The notes under the pieces: generated by a model
The model's database searches: none
Seen by the model: only the letters and a program-made list of their open reading frames with translations
What the model was told of the DNA's origin: nothing
Source of the DNA: JBOFDP01 sp051647125
GTDB lineage: Bacteria; Bacteroidota; Bacteroidia; Chitinophagales; Chitinophagaceae
Assembly: GCA_051647125.1 (NCBI GenBank)
Contig: JBOFDP010000036.1
Location: 1 to 18,965, forward strand
Direction of reading: 5' to 3'
Length of the DNA stretch: 18,965 bases
In this document: positions 1-7,985 of the stretch, piece after piece
How the letters are laid out: the number at the start of each line of letters is the position of its first letter
How positions within the stretch are numbered: position 1 is the stretch's first letter
Position numbers and translations under genes: made by a program

Positions 1-667
1 TTTTTTCATTATATCGTAAATATTCTTGTAGCTCATAAGGTATTAAATCATCATTTTTTCCTAACAATACCAGTTTGGGTTTATCAAGGTGATCAAACCA
101 AAATTGCAAATTTTTTTTTCCCGCCATCGCCATTTGATACTGAAAAAGCACTTGCTGTGGGATAAGCATAGCTACTTTGATAAGATGTTTTATTTGATTA
201 TCATATTTTTCTCTATTTTCAAGAGCAAACCAACTGGGAATAGCTATAGATAAAAATTTATTTGGTCCATTGTCAAGAAGGAAAGAAGCCAATTTTTTTC
301 TATTATTTTTTTTCTCCTCTGTATCAGGAATAGGGGTGGAATGTATAAGCCCAATACCTAATACTTTTTCAGGATAAAGTTGGGTAAAAGTTTGTGCAAT
401 ATACCCTCCCATAGAATGTCCTATGATAAAGGCTTGAGATATATATTTACTCTCCATTAATTTTTTTATTTTAAGAGTAGCATACTCTAAAGATAGTTTT
501 TCTATGTTCCCTCCTGATTCTCCTATACAGGGGAGATTAGGACTAATTATATGAACATTGGATAAAGATGTTGCTATTTCATCCCATATCGTATTATCAG
601 AGGCAAAGCCATGTATCAAAAAAATAGGTATCCCAAAACCATATTCTTTATAAAATATCTTCGTCAT
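1..667 (-). CDS. alpha/beta hydrolase, C-terminus cut by window edge
   Basis: Reading leftward from the ATG at 667-665 gives 222 open codons running off the window start. The N-terminus begins MTKIFYKEYGFGIPIFLIHG. It shows the alpha/beta-hydrolase layout: an HG oxyanion-hole motif at residues 19-20, a nucleophile elbow GHSMGG with Ser85, and an acidic loop GKNDD (about residues 203-207) that would supply the catalytic Asp. The catalytic His, normally near the C-terminus, lies outside the window, so about 30-50 residues are missing. No signal peptide or membrane segment is visible, so it is probably cytoplasmic. The family includes esterases, lipases and BioH-like enzymes, and the substrate cannot be told from sequence. 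It is divergent from the gene at 772, and a TACTTTTG -7 box lies on its strand at 687-694. Confidence 0.85.
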   Translation of the reverse strand, partial: MTKIFYKEYGFGIPIFLIHGFASDNTIWDEIATSLSNVHIISPNLPCIGESGGNIEKLSLEYATLKIKKLMESKYISQAFIIGHSMGGYIAQTFTQLYPEKVLGIGLIHSTPIPDTEEKKNNRKKLASFLLDNGPNKFLSIAIPSWFALENREKYDNQIKHLIKVAMLIPQQVLFQYQMAMAGKKNLQFWFDHLDKPKLVLLGKNDDLIPYELQEYLRYNEK

Positions 668-686
668 AAAAAATATTTTTTAAATA

Positions 687-694
687 CAAAAGTA
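687..694 (-). promoter_or_regulatory. Bacteroidota-type -7 box for the hydrolase gene
   Basis: On the minus strand the site reads TACTTTTG, an exact match to TAnnTTTG, 19 bases upstream of the hydrolase ATG. No TTG is present at the expected -33 position, so only half of the promoter is supported. Confidence 0.5.
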
Positions 695-723
695 TAGCTT
701 TTAAATACTTCTGCTATAAAGAG

Positions 724-754
724 TTGTATATTTATAGATTATACTTTAAATTTG
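724..754 (+). promoter_or_regulatory. Bacteroidota promoter (-33 TTG, -7 TAAATTTG)
   Basis: TTG at 724-726 and TAAATTTG at 747-754 are separated by 20 bases, matching the Bacteroidota sigma-A consensus TTG-N19/21-TAnnTTTG. The ATG of the polyprenyl-synthetase homologue lies 17 bases downstream of the -7 box. This is the only promoter in the window with both elements clear. Confidence 0.6.
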
Positions 755-771
755 GTTCATTTTAATACACT

Positions 772-1737
772 ATGAAATTAGCCAAAGCTATCTTAAAAAA
801 TGAACTGGTACTTTTTGAAAAAACTTTTCAAGAAAGTCTAAAAAATCATAACCCTCTTTTAACTAAAATTATTCAATCCCTTCCTTACCGAGAAGGTAAA
901 TTATTACGACCAATACTTACCTTACTCTCTGCAAGACTTTCGGGGAATATTCAGCCAAAGGTCTATCAAATAGCTTGTATGATAGAATTTTTTTATCTCC
1001 ATACTGAAGTACAGAAAGCAATTCATAATCAAGTTCTTATAGAGGATAGTAAATATACTGCTAATGCACTATGGAACAATCAAATAGCCCTATTGGTAGG
1101 GAATTTTATGCTTGCCAAGAGCTTCTTATTAAGTGTTACACAAAAAGAATATAAAGTACTTGAACTTATCTCTCAAGCCATGCAACAACAAAGCGATTCC
1201 TTGTTGCAAGAAGCAAGAAATGAGCGTATACAAGAAATGAGTGAACCTATTTATTATGATATTATTAAAAGAAAAGTAGCCAGCCTCTTTGCAGTAGCTT
1301 GTGCTTCCGGAGCATATAGTGTACGATATGAGGAAAATACATTAAAGCTATTTTTTGAATTAGGCGAAAATTTAGGAATGGCATTTCAAATTAAAAATGA
1401 TATTTCTTACTATAGTAATTCTTTAGTTTTAGGCAAAAAGAATTCTATCAATCTAAGCTCTTATAAAAATACCTTACCTATGCTTTACGCTATAGAGCAT
1501 GTCAACAATAAAGAAAAAAATTTTTTAATAGACACTTTTGAGAAGCAATATTGTACAGAAAAAGAACTTTGGGAGGCTATAGATATTATTACTCATAGCG
1601 GAAGCATAGATTATGCCTCTAAAATAATGTTACAATATAGAGAAAAAGTATTCTCTATTCTATACAAACTTCCTGAATCTTTAGAGCGATTAGCTATGGA
1701 GGAACTGGTATATTTCATTATAGAAAAAAAGGCATAG
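772..1737 (+). CDS. polyprenyl synthetase homologue lacking both Asp-rich motifs
   Basis: This 321-aa protein aligns along its length with trans-isoprenyl diphosphate synthases (octaprenyl/heptaprenyl type). It keeps the GKLLRP substrate-binding motif (Lys43, Arg46), the NALW and LLVGNF segments, the LLQEA region, YYDIIKRK, and AFQIKND. The two Mg-diphosphate-binding motifs are lost. The first, normally DDxxD after LxH, reads NQVLI at residues 86-90. The second, normally DDxxD after AFQIK, reads NDISY at 209-213. The arginine pair after the first motif is also absent. Family knowledge says these aspartates are needed for catalysis, so I infer it cannot make prenyl chains alone. It may be a regulatory or partner subunit, as the inactive subunit of eukaryotic heteromeric decaprenyl synthase is, or a gene drifting toward loss. 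The frame is intact, a good promoter precedes it, and recJ starts one base after its TAG stop. Confidence 0.85.
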   Translation: MKLAKAILKNELVLFEKTFQESLKNHNPLLTKIIQSLPYREGKLLRPILTLLSARLSGNIQPKVYQIACMIEFFYLHTEVQKAIHNQVLIEDSKYTANALWNNQIALLVGNFMLAKSFLLSVTQKEYKVLELISQAMQQQSDSLLQEARNERIQEMSEPIYYDIIKRKVASLFAVACASGAYSVRYEENTLKLFFELGENLGMAFQIKNDISYYSNSLVLGKKNSINLSSYKNTLPMLYAIEHVNNKEKNFLIDTFEKQYCTEKELWEAIDIITHSGSIDYASKIMLQYREKVFSILYKLPESLERLAMEELVYFIIEKKA

Positions 1738-1738
1738 G

Positions 1739-3463
1739 ATGCATCGTTTTATTTGGAAATTTCTTTATTCTGATAGTACAAAAATAAATCCTCTACAAAA
1801 GGTTTTAAACATCCCCCAAATAGTATCCGCCTTATTGGTTCAAAGAGGAATATTTTCTTTTGAAGAAGCGAAATATTTCTTTCGTCCACACCTTAATCCA
1901 AATATTCATTCTCCATTTCTATTTAAAGATATAGAGAAATCGGTTGAACGTATTCTTGACGCACTTCAAAGAAACGAAAATATACTTATCTATGGAGATT
2001 ACGACGTAGATGGCACTACAAGTGTCGCTATTTTATATCAATTTTTGAAAAATGATATTCAAGCTACAAATAATATCAATACCTATATTCCTGATAGAAA
2101 TCTTGAAGGCTATGGAATAAGTGATAAAGGCATAAATTTTATCATAGAGCAAGATATTCATTTAGTAATTACTGTTGATTGTGGTAGTTCCGAACAAGAA
2201 AAAATTTCTTTTCTAAAAAGCCAAAATATTGATACTATTATCTGTGACCATCACCATCTAACAAAACATATTCCAGAAGCTATTGCTATCATTAATCCCA
2301 AACAAAAAGACTGTTATTACCCTTTTAAAGAACTTTGTGCTTGTGGTATTACGCTTAAACTAATTCTTGCATTAGCAGAAAAAATAAATCTAAATGTACA
2401 AAATATTTTTCTACAATATATTGACTTTGTAGCATTAGCTACTATTGGAGATGTGGTAGATATAAAAGATGAAAATAGAATATTTGTAAGTGAAGGATTA
2501 AGAAAAATGAATCAAAATCCCTCTATTCCAATAAAAGCTATTCAGTATATTCAAAAAATCAACCCTCCCATAAACTCCTATCACATAGGTTTTAGCATGG
2601 CTCCACTTATTAATGCAGCAGGAAGAATGCAACACGCTCAATTATCACTACAATTATTATTGTCTAAGAGTTTTGAGCAGGCTAAACTATTAGCATCACA
2701 ATTGCAATCTTTAAACGAACAAAGAAAATCGTTAGATAAGGAACTTTTACAAGAATCCTTAACCTTATTGGATATACCTTCTCAAAAAAATTCATTTACC
2801 ACAGTTGTTTATCAACCTCATTGGCACAAAGGTATTTTAGGAATTATAGCTTCTAAGCTTGTAGAAAAATTTCATAAACCCACCATTGTACTGACTTTAC
2901 AAGGTAATGCATGGACAGGTTCTGGACGAAGTATTGAAGGCGTAAATTTATATGATATTCTTCATCTGTGTAAAGATTATTTATCACATTTTGGAGGTCA
3001 TTATGGTGCTGCAGGACTAAATATAAAAAAGGAAAAACTACCTGACTTTATTCATCAATTTGAAATCTTAGTAGCCGATAGGCTACATCATCAAAAGACT
3101 TTACCTCAACTTGAAATACAAGGAGAACTATCTTTTTTGGATATTAATGACAAATTTTATAATCTCATACAACAAATGCAACCTTTTGGAAAAGGCAATG
3201 AAGAACCCATATTTTACACTCCTCAGGCAATACTAAGAACAAAGCATTTACTTAAAGAAATTCATACTCATTGTGAATGGCAACAACATCAAAAAATATT
3301 TAAAAGTACTTTATTTCAACATGCAGAACATTACTTTCCCCAACTACAAATAGGAAAAAAATATGATATTGCTTACAAACTTGTCATGAACGAATGGAAA
3401 CAGCAAAGAGAAATAGAATTACAAATTATAGATATCATGGATACTAGCCATAAAGTTATTTAA
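1739..3463 (+). CDS. recJ: single-stranded-DNA 5'-3' exonuclease RecJ
   Basis: This is a 574-aa protein of normal RecJ length (E. coli 577). RecJ degrades single-stranded DNA 5' to 3' in recombination and mismatch or base-excision repair in the cytoplasm. The DHH phosphoesterase core is complete: YGDYDVDGTTS (metal-binding Asp87, Asp89, Asp91), VTVDCGSS (Asp147), CDHHH (Asp170-His171-His172), and NPKQKDCYYPFKELCACG. The DHHA1 motif FGGHYGAAGLNI has GGH at 419-421, and a C-terminal OB-like region contains FGKGNEEPIF. The ATG lies one base after the stop of the polyprenyl-synthetase homologue, so the two are almost certainly cotranscribed and may be translationally coupled. Its stop is only 9 bases from the end of the convergent MFS gene, and no hairpin separates them. 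Confidence 0.97.
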   Translation: MHRFIWKFLYSDSTKINPLQKVLNIPQIVSALLVQRGIFSFEEAKYFFRPHLNPNIHSPFLFKDIEKSVERILDALQRNENILIYGDYDVDGTTSVAILYQFLKNDIQATNNINTYIPDRNLEGYGISDKGINFIIEQDIHLVITVDCGSSEQEKISFLKSQNIDTIICDHHHLTKHIPEAIAIINPKQKDCYYPFKELCACGITLKLILALAEKINLNVQNIFLQYIDFVALATIGDVVDIKDENRIFVSEGLRKMNQNPSIPIKAIQYIQKINPPINSYHIGFSMAPLINAAGRMQHAQLSLQLLLSKSFEQAKLLASQLQSLNEQRKSLDKELLQESLTLLDIPSQKNSFTTVVYQPHWHKGILGIIASKLVEKFHKPTIVLTLQGNAWTGSGRSIEGVNLYDILHLCKDYLSHFGGHYGAAGLNIKKEKLPDFIHQFEILVADRLHHQKTLPQLEIQGELSFLDINDKFYNLIQQMQPFGKGNEEPIFYTPQAILRTKHLLKEIHTHCEWQQHQKIFKSTLFQHAEHYFPQLQIGKKYDIAYKLVMNEWKQQREIELQIIDIMDTSHKVI

Positions 3464-3472
3464 TAACCGTTT

Positions 3473-4747
3473 TCAACCCATGCTATCCATCTTTCTATAT
3501 TTACGAGTAATAACTATACGAGAAAATCGTGAAAAAATATATCGATTTTTTTCAAAAAAAGTAGCTATTATAAGCATTAAAATCCCTTGTATGACAAAAG
3601 TATATCCTATACTTATACTCTCTGCTAAATAGCCAAATAACAATGTACCTATAGGCGATGTACCTGCAACACACAAACCATAAAAAGACATTACTCTACC
3701 TTTTTTATCCTCATTAGAAATAGTTTGTATCATAGTATTACAACTGGCAATACATGCTATCATTGCAAACCCTATGGGAAAACACAATAAATAAACTACC
3801 CAATGTATATTTAGAAATCCTAAAATTATTAATCCTATTGAAGCTATAAATCCTGAAATACTAATCATCTTGGGTAAGCTTTCTGTATTCTGTTTTGTGG
3901 TTAAATATAATGCCGCTACAATAGATCCCATCCCAATACTACTCAAAAAATAACCCATAGTATAACTATTTCCTAATATAGTTTGTTGAATATAAGCAGG
4001 AATAATTCCTATAATAGACATCACCAAAAACCCTATAGAAGCTACCATAATCATAAGCGTACGAAGGGGAAAAGAATTTTTTACATATTGATACCCCTCT
4101 TGCATATCTATCAAAATATTTTTTTTCTTAGATATAGGTTTCTTGTTCTTATAATCCATCATAGAAAAAGCCACAATAACAGCAATATAACTAATCGTAT
4201 TCCCCAAAAAACAATATCCCTCCCCTATCAATGCTATTAACATACCTGCTATTGCAGGTCCTATTAACCTACTACCATTCATCATTACAGAATTAAGAGC
4301 AATGGCATTATTGATCTTTTTTTTATCTTGTATAAAATCTGTAATTATAGATAATCTCAAAGGTCGCTCACATGCATTCATCACTCCTAAAACACAACTT
4401 AATACTACAATATGCCATACCTGAATAAGATGACATAGGGTAAGAATGGATAAAACTAATGCCTGTAAAAACATCAAACATTGAAGTATTCTTAAAAATT
4501 GAAATTTATCTACCCTATCTATTATAGCACCTATGATAGGACTTAATAATAAATGAGGTATAAGTCCTACAAAACTCACTGTGGCTAATAATGAAATAGA
4601 ACCAGTAAGGCTAAATACTAGCCAGCCCAAAGCTACACTTTCCATCCAAGAACCTATTTGTGAAATAAATTGCCCTATAAAAAATAAACGGAAATTTCTT
4701 GATCCGAAAGAGACAAACATATATTTCAAGGCAAGGGGATTTTTCAT
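3473..4747 (-). CDS. MFS transporter, MFS_3/EntS-like exporter family
   Basis: This is a 424-aa, very hydrophobic inner-membrane protein consistent with about 12 transmembrane helices. It begins MKNPLALKYM, then NFRLFFIGQFISQIGSWMES, which is the usual N-terminus of the MFS_3 subgroup (relatives of the enterobactin exporter EntS). The central motif NGSRLIGPAIAGMLIA followed by CFLGNTISYIA is also characteristic of that group. Proton-driven efflux of a small molecule is the family role, and the substrate cannot be inferred. It is transcribed alone, convergent with recJ. It ends in TGA, which shows that TGA is used as a stop in this genome. A TAATTTTG -7 box lies 22 bases upstream of the ATG on its strand. 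Confidence 0.9.
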   Translation of the reverse strand: MKNPLALKYMFVSFGSRNFRLFFIGQFISQIGSWMESVALGWLVFSLTGSISLLATVSFVGLIPHLLLSPIIGAIIDRVDKFQFLRILQCLMFLQALVLSILTLCHLIQVWHIVVLSCVLGVMNACERPLRLSIITDFIQDKKKINNAIALNSVMMNGSRLIGPAIAGMLIALIGEGYCFLGNTISYIAVIVAFSMMDYKNKKPISKKKNILIDMQEGYQYVKNSFPLRTLMIMVASIGFLVMSIIGIIPAYIQQTILGNSYTMGYFLSSIGMGSIVAALYLTTKQNTESLPKMISISGFIASIGLIILGFLNIHWVVYLLCFPIGFAMIACIASCNTMIQTISNEDKKGRVMSFYGLCVAGTSPIGTLLFGYLAESISIGYTFVIQGILMLIIATFFEKNRYIFSRFSRIVITRKYRKMDSMG

Positions 4748-4769
4748 GTTAAAAAATATATTAATTTAA

Positions 4770-4777
4770 CAAAATTA
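4770..4777 (-). promoter_or_regulatory. Bacteroidota-type -7 box for the MFS gene
   Basis: The minus strand reads TAATTTTG, an exact TAnnTTTG match, 22 bases before the ATG of the MFS transporter. No -33 TTG is visible. Confidence 0.45.
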
Positions 4778-4880
4778 AGTTTTTAAAAATATCCTCCAGG
4801 AATATTTCCTCCTATGCAAAACTATCCTATCCTATTTTATAATTTAATATATTATTATTAAATATACATTTATAGTTATA

Positions 4881-4910
4881 ATAACAAAAGAAATCATATC
4901 TTTTTGTTAT
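4881..4910. repeat. inverted repeat in the MFS-fumC spacer
   Basis: ATAACAAAAGA (4881-4891) and TCTTTTTGTTAT (4899-4910) are complementary apart from one extra T, and are separated by a 7-base loop. The site is not next to a gene end, so it is not an obvious terminator. It sits upstream of both divergent promoters. An operator for either gene is possible but unproven. Confidence 0.4.
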
Positions 4911-5012
4911 ACAAATAATAAAGTTATTTCCCTTAAGTATGCAATATCTAACTTTTTACTTTCTCTATTTTTCTTTTAATATAAAACATTCTTTTTTTCT
5001 TAAAAAAATTAC

Positions 5013-5020
5013 TATCTTTG
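5013..5020 (+). promoter_or_regulatory. Bacteroidota-type -7 box for fumC
   Basis: TATCTTTG is an exact TAnnTTTG match, 33 bases before the fumC ATG at 5054. An in-frame TTG codon at 5018-5020 lies inside this box, so it should be upstream of the transcript start and cannot be the start codon. This decides the start of fumC. No -33 TTG is seen. Confidence 0.55.
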
Positions 5021-5053
5021 AATGTTTTAATTCTTAAAAAAGTAATAACATTT

Positions 5054-6442
5054 ATGGAATACAGAATAGAAAAAGATACTATGGGGGAAGTTCAAGTACC
5101 CATTAATGCATACTATGGAGCGCAAACACAACGTAGTATTAATAATTTTAAGATAGCTCAAGATATTAATAAAATGCCTAAAGAAATTATAGCTGCCTTT
5201 GGATATCTAAAAAAAGCGGCTGCTACTATCAATTATAATGCGGGGGTGTTAGCAAAAGAAAAATCTGAACTGATAGCCAAAGTATGTGACGAAATACTTG
5301 AAGGCAAGCTAAACAATGAGTTCCCTCTAGTAGTATGGCAAACAGGAAGTGGAACACAAAGTAATATGAATGTAAATGAAGTTATTGCCTATAGAGGTCA
5401 TGTATTGCGGGGGGGAAAACTGACTGATAAAGAAAAATTTTTATCTCCTAATGATGATGTGAATAAATCTCAATCTTCTAATGATACTTTCCCTACAGCT
5501 ATGCACATTGCTGCATATAAAATTGTAGTAAACAAGTTACTTCCTTCTGTAGAATCACTACGTGATACATTAGAAGAAAAATCTAAAAAATATATGCATG
5601 TCGTTAAGATAGGACGTACGCATCTTATGGATGCTACCCCTCTTACTGTAGGTCAGGAATTGAGTGGTTATGTTATGCAACTTACTAATGCCATAAAAGC
5701 TATTAAAAATACATTACCTCATCTCTCCGAATTAGCATTAGGAGGCACTGCTGTAGGCACAGGACTTAACACCCCAAAAGGATATGCAGAGAATGTAGCT
5801 AAAGAAATTGCAACACTCACGGCACTACCTTTTGTTACTGCCCCAAACAAGTTTGAATCCTTAGCCTCTCACGATGCTATTGTAGAAGCACATGGTGCTC
5901 TAAAAACTTTAGCCGTAGCTTGCATGAAAATAGCCAATGATATTCGTTTATTAGCTTCCGGACCAAGAGCCGGATTAGGAGAATTTCATATTCCTGACAA
6001 TGAACCAGGTTCCTCTATCATGCCAGGCAAAGTAAATCCCACCCAATGTGAAGCCCTTACCATGATTGTAGCTCAGGTATTAGGCAATGATGTAGCCATC
6101 AATATAGGTGGAGCCACAGGGCATTTTGAATTAAATGTCTTTAAGCCCCTTATTATTTACAATTTCTTACATAGCGCTCGTTTATTATCTGATGGATGCC
6201 GAAGCTTTAACGATAATTGTGCTGTGGGTATAGAACCTATAGAAAAAAATATACAAAAACATGTTACCAACTCCTTAATGCTCGTCACTGCCCTTAATAC
6301 GCACATTGGGTATTATAAATCAGCAGAAATTGCCCAAAAAGCACACCATGAAAACCTCACCCTAAAGGAATCTGCTATTAAATTGGGATACGTTACAGAA
6401 AAAGAATTTGAAGAATGGGTAGATGCCTCAAAAATGGTTTAA
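5054..6442 (+). CDS. fumC: class II fumarate hydratase
   Basis: This enzyme interconverts fumarate and L-malate in the TCA cycle; it is a cytoplasmic, iron-independent homotetramer. From the ATG at 5054 the protein is 462 aa, the usual FumC length, beginning MEYRIEKDTMGEVQVP. Diagnostic motifs are GSGTQSNMNVNEV, GRTHLMDATPLTVGQE (catalytic His190), and the superfamily signature GSSIMPGKVNPTQCE with catalytic Ser near 320-321. It resembles FumC rather than aspartase or argininosuccinate lyase. The reading frame stays open 12 codons further to a TTG at 5018, but that TTG lies in the promoter -7 box. The ROK kinase follows after 28 bases and is probably cotranscribed. Confidence 0.97.
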   Translation: MEYRIEKDTMGEVQVPINAYYGAQTQRSINNFKIAQDINKMPKEIIAAFGYLKKAAATINYNAGVLAKEKSELIAKVCDEILEGKLNNEFPLVVWQTGSGTQSNMNVNEVIAYRGHVLRGGKLTDKEKFLSPNDDVNKSQSSNDTFPTAMHIAAYKIVVNKLLPSVESLRDTLEEKSKKYMHVVKIGRTHLMDATPLTVGQELSGYVMQLTNAIKAIKNTLPHLSELALGGTAVGTGLNTPKGYAENVAKEIATLTALPFVTAPNKFESLASHDAIVEAHGALKTLAVACMKIANDIRLLASGPRAGLGEFHIPDNEPGSSIMPGKVNPTQCEALTMIVAQVLGNDVAINIGGATGHFELNVFKPLIIYNFLHSARLLSDGCRSFNDNCAVGIEPIEKNIQKHVTNSLMLVTALNTHIGYYKSAEIAQKAHHENLTLKESAIKLGYVTEKEFEEWVDASKMV

Positions 6443-6470
6443 ATTAAAAAATTACTAAAATAAATTTTAT

Positions 6471-7424
6471 ATGTCTAGTTATGCAATTGGGATTGATATT
6501 GGTGGCACAAAAATTGCTGTTGGTATCGTAGATCAAAAAGGAAAGATTACATGCCGTACTATTTTGAGTACGAAAGATTTTCCAGAACCACAAAATTTAG
6601 CAAAAAAAATTCAAGAAGTATTAGCTCCAGAAATAGAAAACCATGGTGGAAAAGATAATTTTAAGGGTATAGGGATAGGCGCTCCTAATGCTAATTTCTA
6701 TACAGGGTGTATAGAATATGCTCCTAACTTAGCCTGGAAAGGAAAAATCCACCTTACAAAAATGTTTCAAGAAGTTTTTGATATACGTACTATTATTACG
6801 AATGATGCTAATGCTGCTGCTTTGGGAGAAATGATTTATGGAGGTGCTAAGAATGAAACTGATTTTATTGTCATTACATTGGGCACAGGTGTGGGATCTG
6901 GTATTATTATCAATGGAAAATTAGTATATGGGCATGATGGTTTTGCAGGAGAACTAGGACATTGTATCGTTGTGCCTCATGGACGAAAGCATTGGAGTAC
7001 AGGTTTTGAAGGTTCTTTAGAATCCTATTGCTCCGCTACAGGGTTGAGGCTCACCGCATTAGAGTTTTTAAAAAAATACCCTAATATAGAAACCCCTTTG
7101 CGTTATATCCCTGAAGAAGAACTTACTTCCGCAAAAGTAGGAGAAGCTGCAGCGAAGGGAGATAATATAGCAACACAAATATTTGATTACACAGGAGATA
7201 TTCTAGGTAGGGCTTTAGCTAATTTTGTCATGTTTAGCAATCCTCATAAAATTATTTTATTTGGAGGGGTTGTTAAAGCGGGAGATTTGATGCTACGTCC
7301 TACAAAAAAAGCTATGGAGGAAAATTTATTACCTATTTTTAAAGATAAAGTAGACCTTATTATTAGCCCCTTACATGAAGCAGATGCAGCCATATTAGGT
7401 GCCAGTAGTTTAGCTTGGGCATAA
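6471..7424 (+). CDS. ROK-family sugar kinase (glucokinase-like)
   Basis: This 317-aa protein of the ROK family phosphorylates a sugar such as glucose with ATP in the cytoplasm. The N-terminal phosphate-binding loop reads GIDIGGTKIAVG (Asp9 to Lys14). The catalytic Asp112 lies in NDANAAALGE. The second ATP site is TLGTGVGSGI, and the sugar-binding segment is GELGH with His164. The usual zinc site CxCGxxGC is absent: the stretch after GRK reads HWSTGFEGSLE (174-184), so the three cysteines are His, Ser and Ser with one residue inserted, while Glu184 is kept. Whether this is a lineage trait or a change in folding or substrate I cannot tell. It follows fumC by 28 bases with no strong promoter between. 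Glucose, mannose, fructose or N-acetyl sugars are all possible substrates. Confidence 0.9.
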   Translation: MSSYAIGIDIGGTKIAVGIVDQKGKITCRTILSTKDFPEPQNLAKKIQEVLAPEIENHGGKDNFKGIGIGAPNANFYTGCIEYAPNLAWKGKIHLTKMFQEVFDIRTIITNDANAAALGEMIYGGAKNETDFIVITLGTGVGSGIIINGKLVYGHDGFAGELGHCIVVPHGRKHWSTGFEGSLESYCSATGLRLTALEFLKKYPNIETPLRYIPEEELTSAKVGEAAAKGDNIATQIFDYTGDILGRALANFVMFSNPHKIILFGGVVKAGDLMLRPTKKAMEENLLPIFKDKVDLIISPLHEADAAILGASSLAWA

Positions 7425-7453
7425 ACTTAATATCTTAACTTTTAAAAAATCTA

Positions 7454-7461
7454 TATATTTG
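7454..7461 (+). promoter_or_regulatory. Bacteroidota-type -7 box for the HU gene
   Basis: TATATTTG is an exact TAnnTTTG match, 34 bases upstream of the HU ATG, in the 71-base gap after the ROK kinase. No -33 TTG is visible. HU therefore appears to have its own transcript. Confidence 0.5.
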
Positions 7462-7495
7462 CAATAATTATTTTATAAATAAAATTTTATACATT

Positions 7496-7765
7496 ATGAA
7501 CAAGGGAGAATTAATAGCTCGTATTGCAGAGAATGCAGACATTACCAAGAAAGAGGCTACTGATGCATTAGAAGCTTTTACTGATGCAGTGGCAAAAACT
7601 TTGAAAAACGATGATAAAATTACACTCGTAGGCTTTGGTACTTTTTCTAAAACAGAACGTGCTGCTCGTCAAGGTCGTAATCCTCGTACAGGAGAAACAA
7701 TTACAATTGATGCTAAAAAAACTGTTCGCTTTAAAGCAGGTAAAGAATTAAATGAAAAAATATAA
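7496..7765 (+). CDS. hup: HU-family nucleoid DNA-binding protein
   Basis: This is an 89-aa protein of the HU/IHF family, which binds and bends DNA as a dimer and compacts the nucleoid. It begins MNKGELIARIAENADITKKEA (two N-terminal helices). It contains the family signature GFGTFSKTERAARQGRNPRTGE, the beta arm that inserts into the minor groove with the Arg-Asn-Pro tip, and ends in VRFKAGKELNEKI. Length and motifs are those of HU rather than of the longer Bacteroidota HU-like paralogues. It has its own -7 box and is followed after 14 bases by a perfect 14-bp hairpin. Confidence 0.96.
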   Translation: MNKGELIARIAENADITKKEATDALEAFTDAVAKTLKNDDKITLVGFGTFSKTERAARQGRNPRTGETITIDAKKTVRFKAGKELNEKI

Positions 7766-7779
7766 TCTTTTTATAATTT

Positions 7780-7816
7780 AATAAGAGATATAAGCAGATT
7801 TATTATATCTCTTATT
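7780..7816 (+). terminator. hairpin after the HU gene
   Basis: AATAAGAGATATAA (7780-7793) and TTATATCTCTTATT (7803-7816) are perfect 14-bp complements around a 9-base loop. The hairpin begins 14 bases after the HU stop. The stem is AT-rich and the T tract after it is short and broken, so termination may be partial and could allow some read-through into thx. Confidence 0.6.
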
Positions 7817-7851
7817 CTTATAAACTATTTGATATAAACACAAAAAATACT

Positions 7852-7956
7852 ATGGGAAGAGGTGATAAAAAAACAAAAAAAGGTAAACGTTTTCAAGGAA
7901 GTTACGGAAAAATTCGTCCTCAGAAAAAAATAAAATCTACTACAAAAGTACCTTAA
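7852..7956 (+). CDS. thx: 30S ribosomal protein Thx (bTHX)
   Basis: This 34-aa, very basic peptide begins MGRGDKKTKKGKRFQGSYGK and continues IRPQKK before ending in KVP. It matches the small ribosomal subunit protein Thx: Gly-Asp-Lys-Lys-Thr start, then GS/TYGK.RP. In Thermus, Thx lies in the head of the 30S subunit and stabilises 16S rRNA, and Bacteroidota carry short homologues. It is easily missed because of its size. It sits between two hairpins, one after HU upstream and one after its own stop, so it is either a separate short transcript or a read-through product of HU. I see no exact -7 box in front of it. Confidence 0.88.
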   Translation: MGRGDKKTKKGKRFQGSYGKIRPQKKIKSTTKVP

Positions 7957-7985
7957 AAAGCTATCAAAAGGAATACTACAGAAGA

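Larger units (their letters stand above)
4748..5053. other. 306-base divergent spacer between the MFS gene and fumC
   Basis: This is a very AT-rich spacer with no credible ORF. It holds a -7 box for each flanking gene (4770-4777 minus, 5013-5020 plus). A second minus-strand match, TAGTTTTG, occurs at 4817-4824. There is also one hairpin-forming inverted repeat at 4881-4910. Nothing else stands out. Confidence 0.6.

Noticed and set aside
5018..5053. N-terminal extension of fumC starting at TTG 5018
   Set aside because: The TTG is part of the TATCTTTG -7 box, and the ATG at 5054 gives the normal FumC N-terminus and length.
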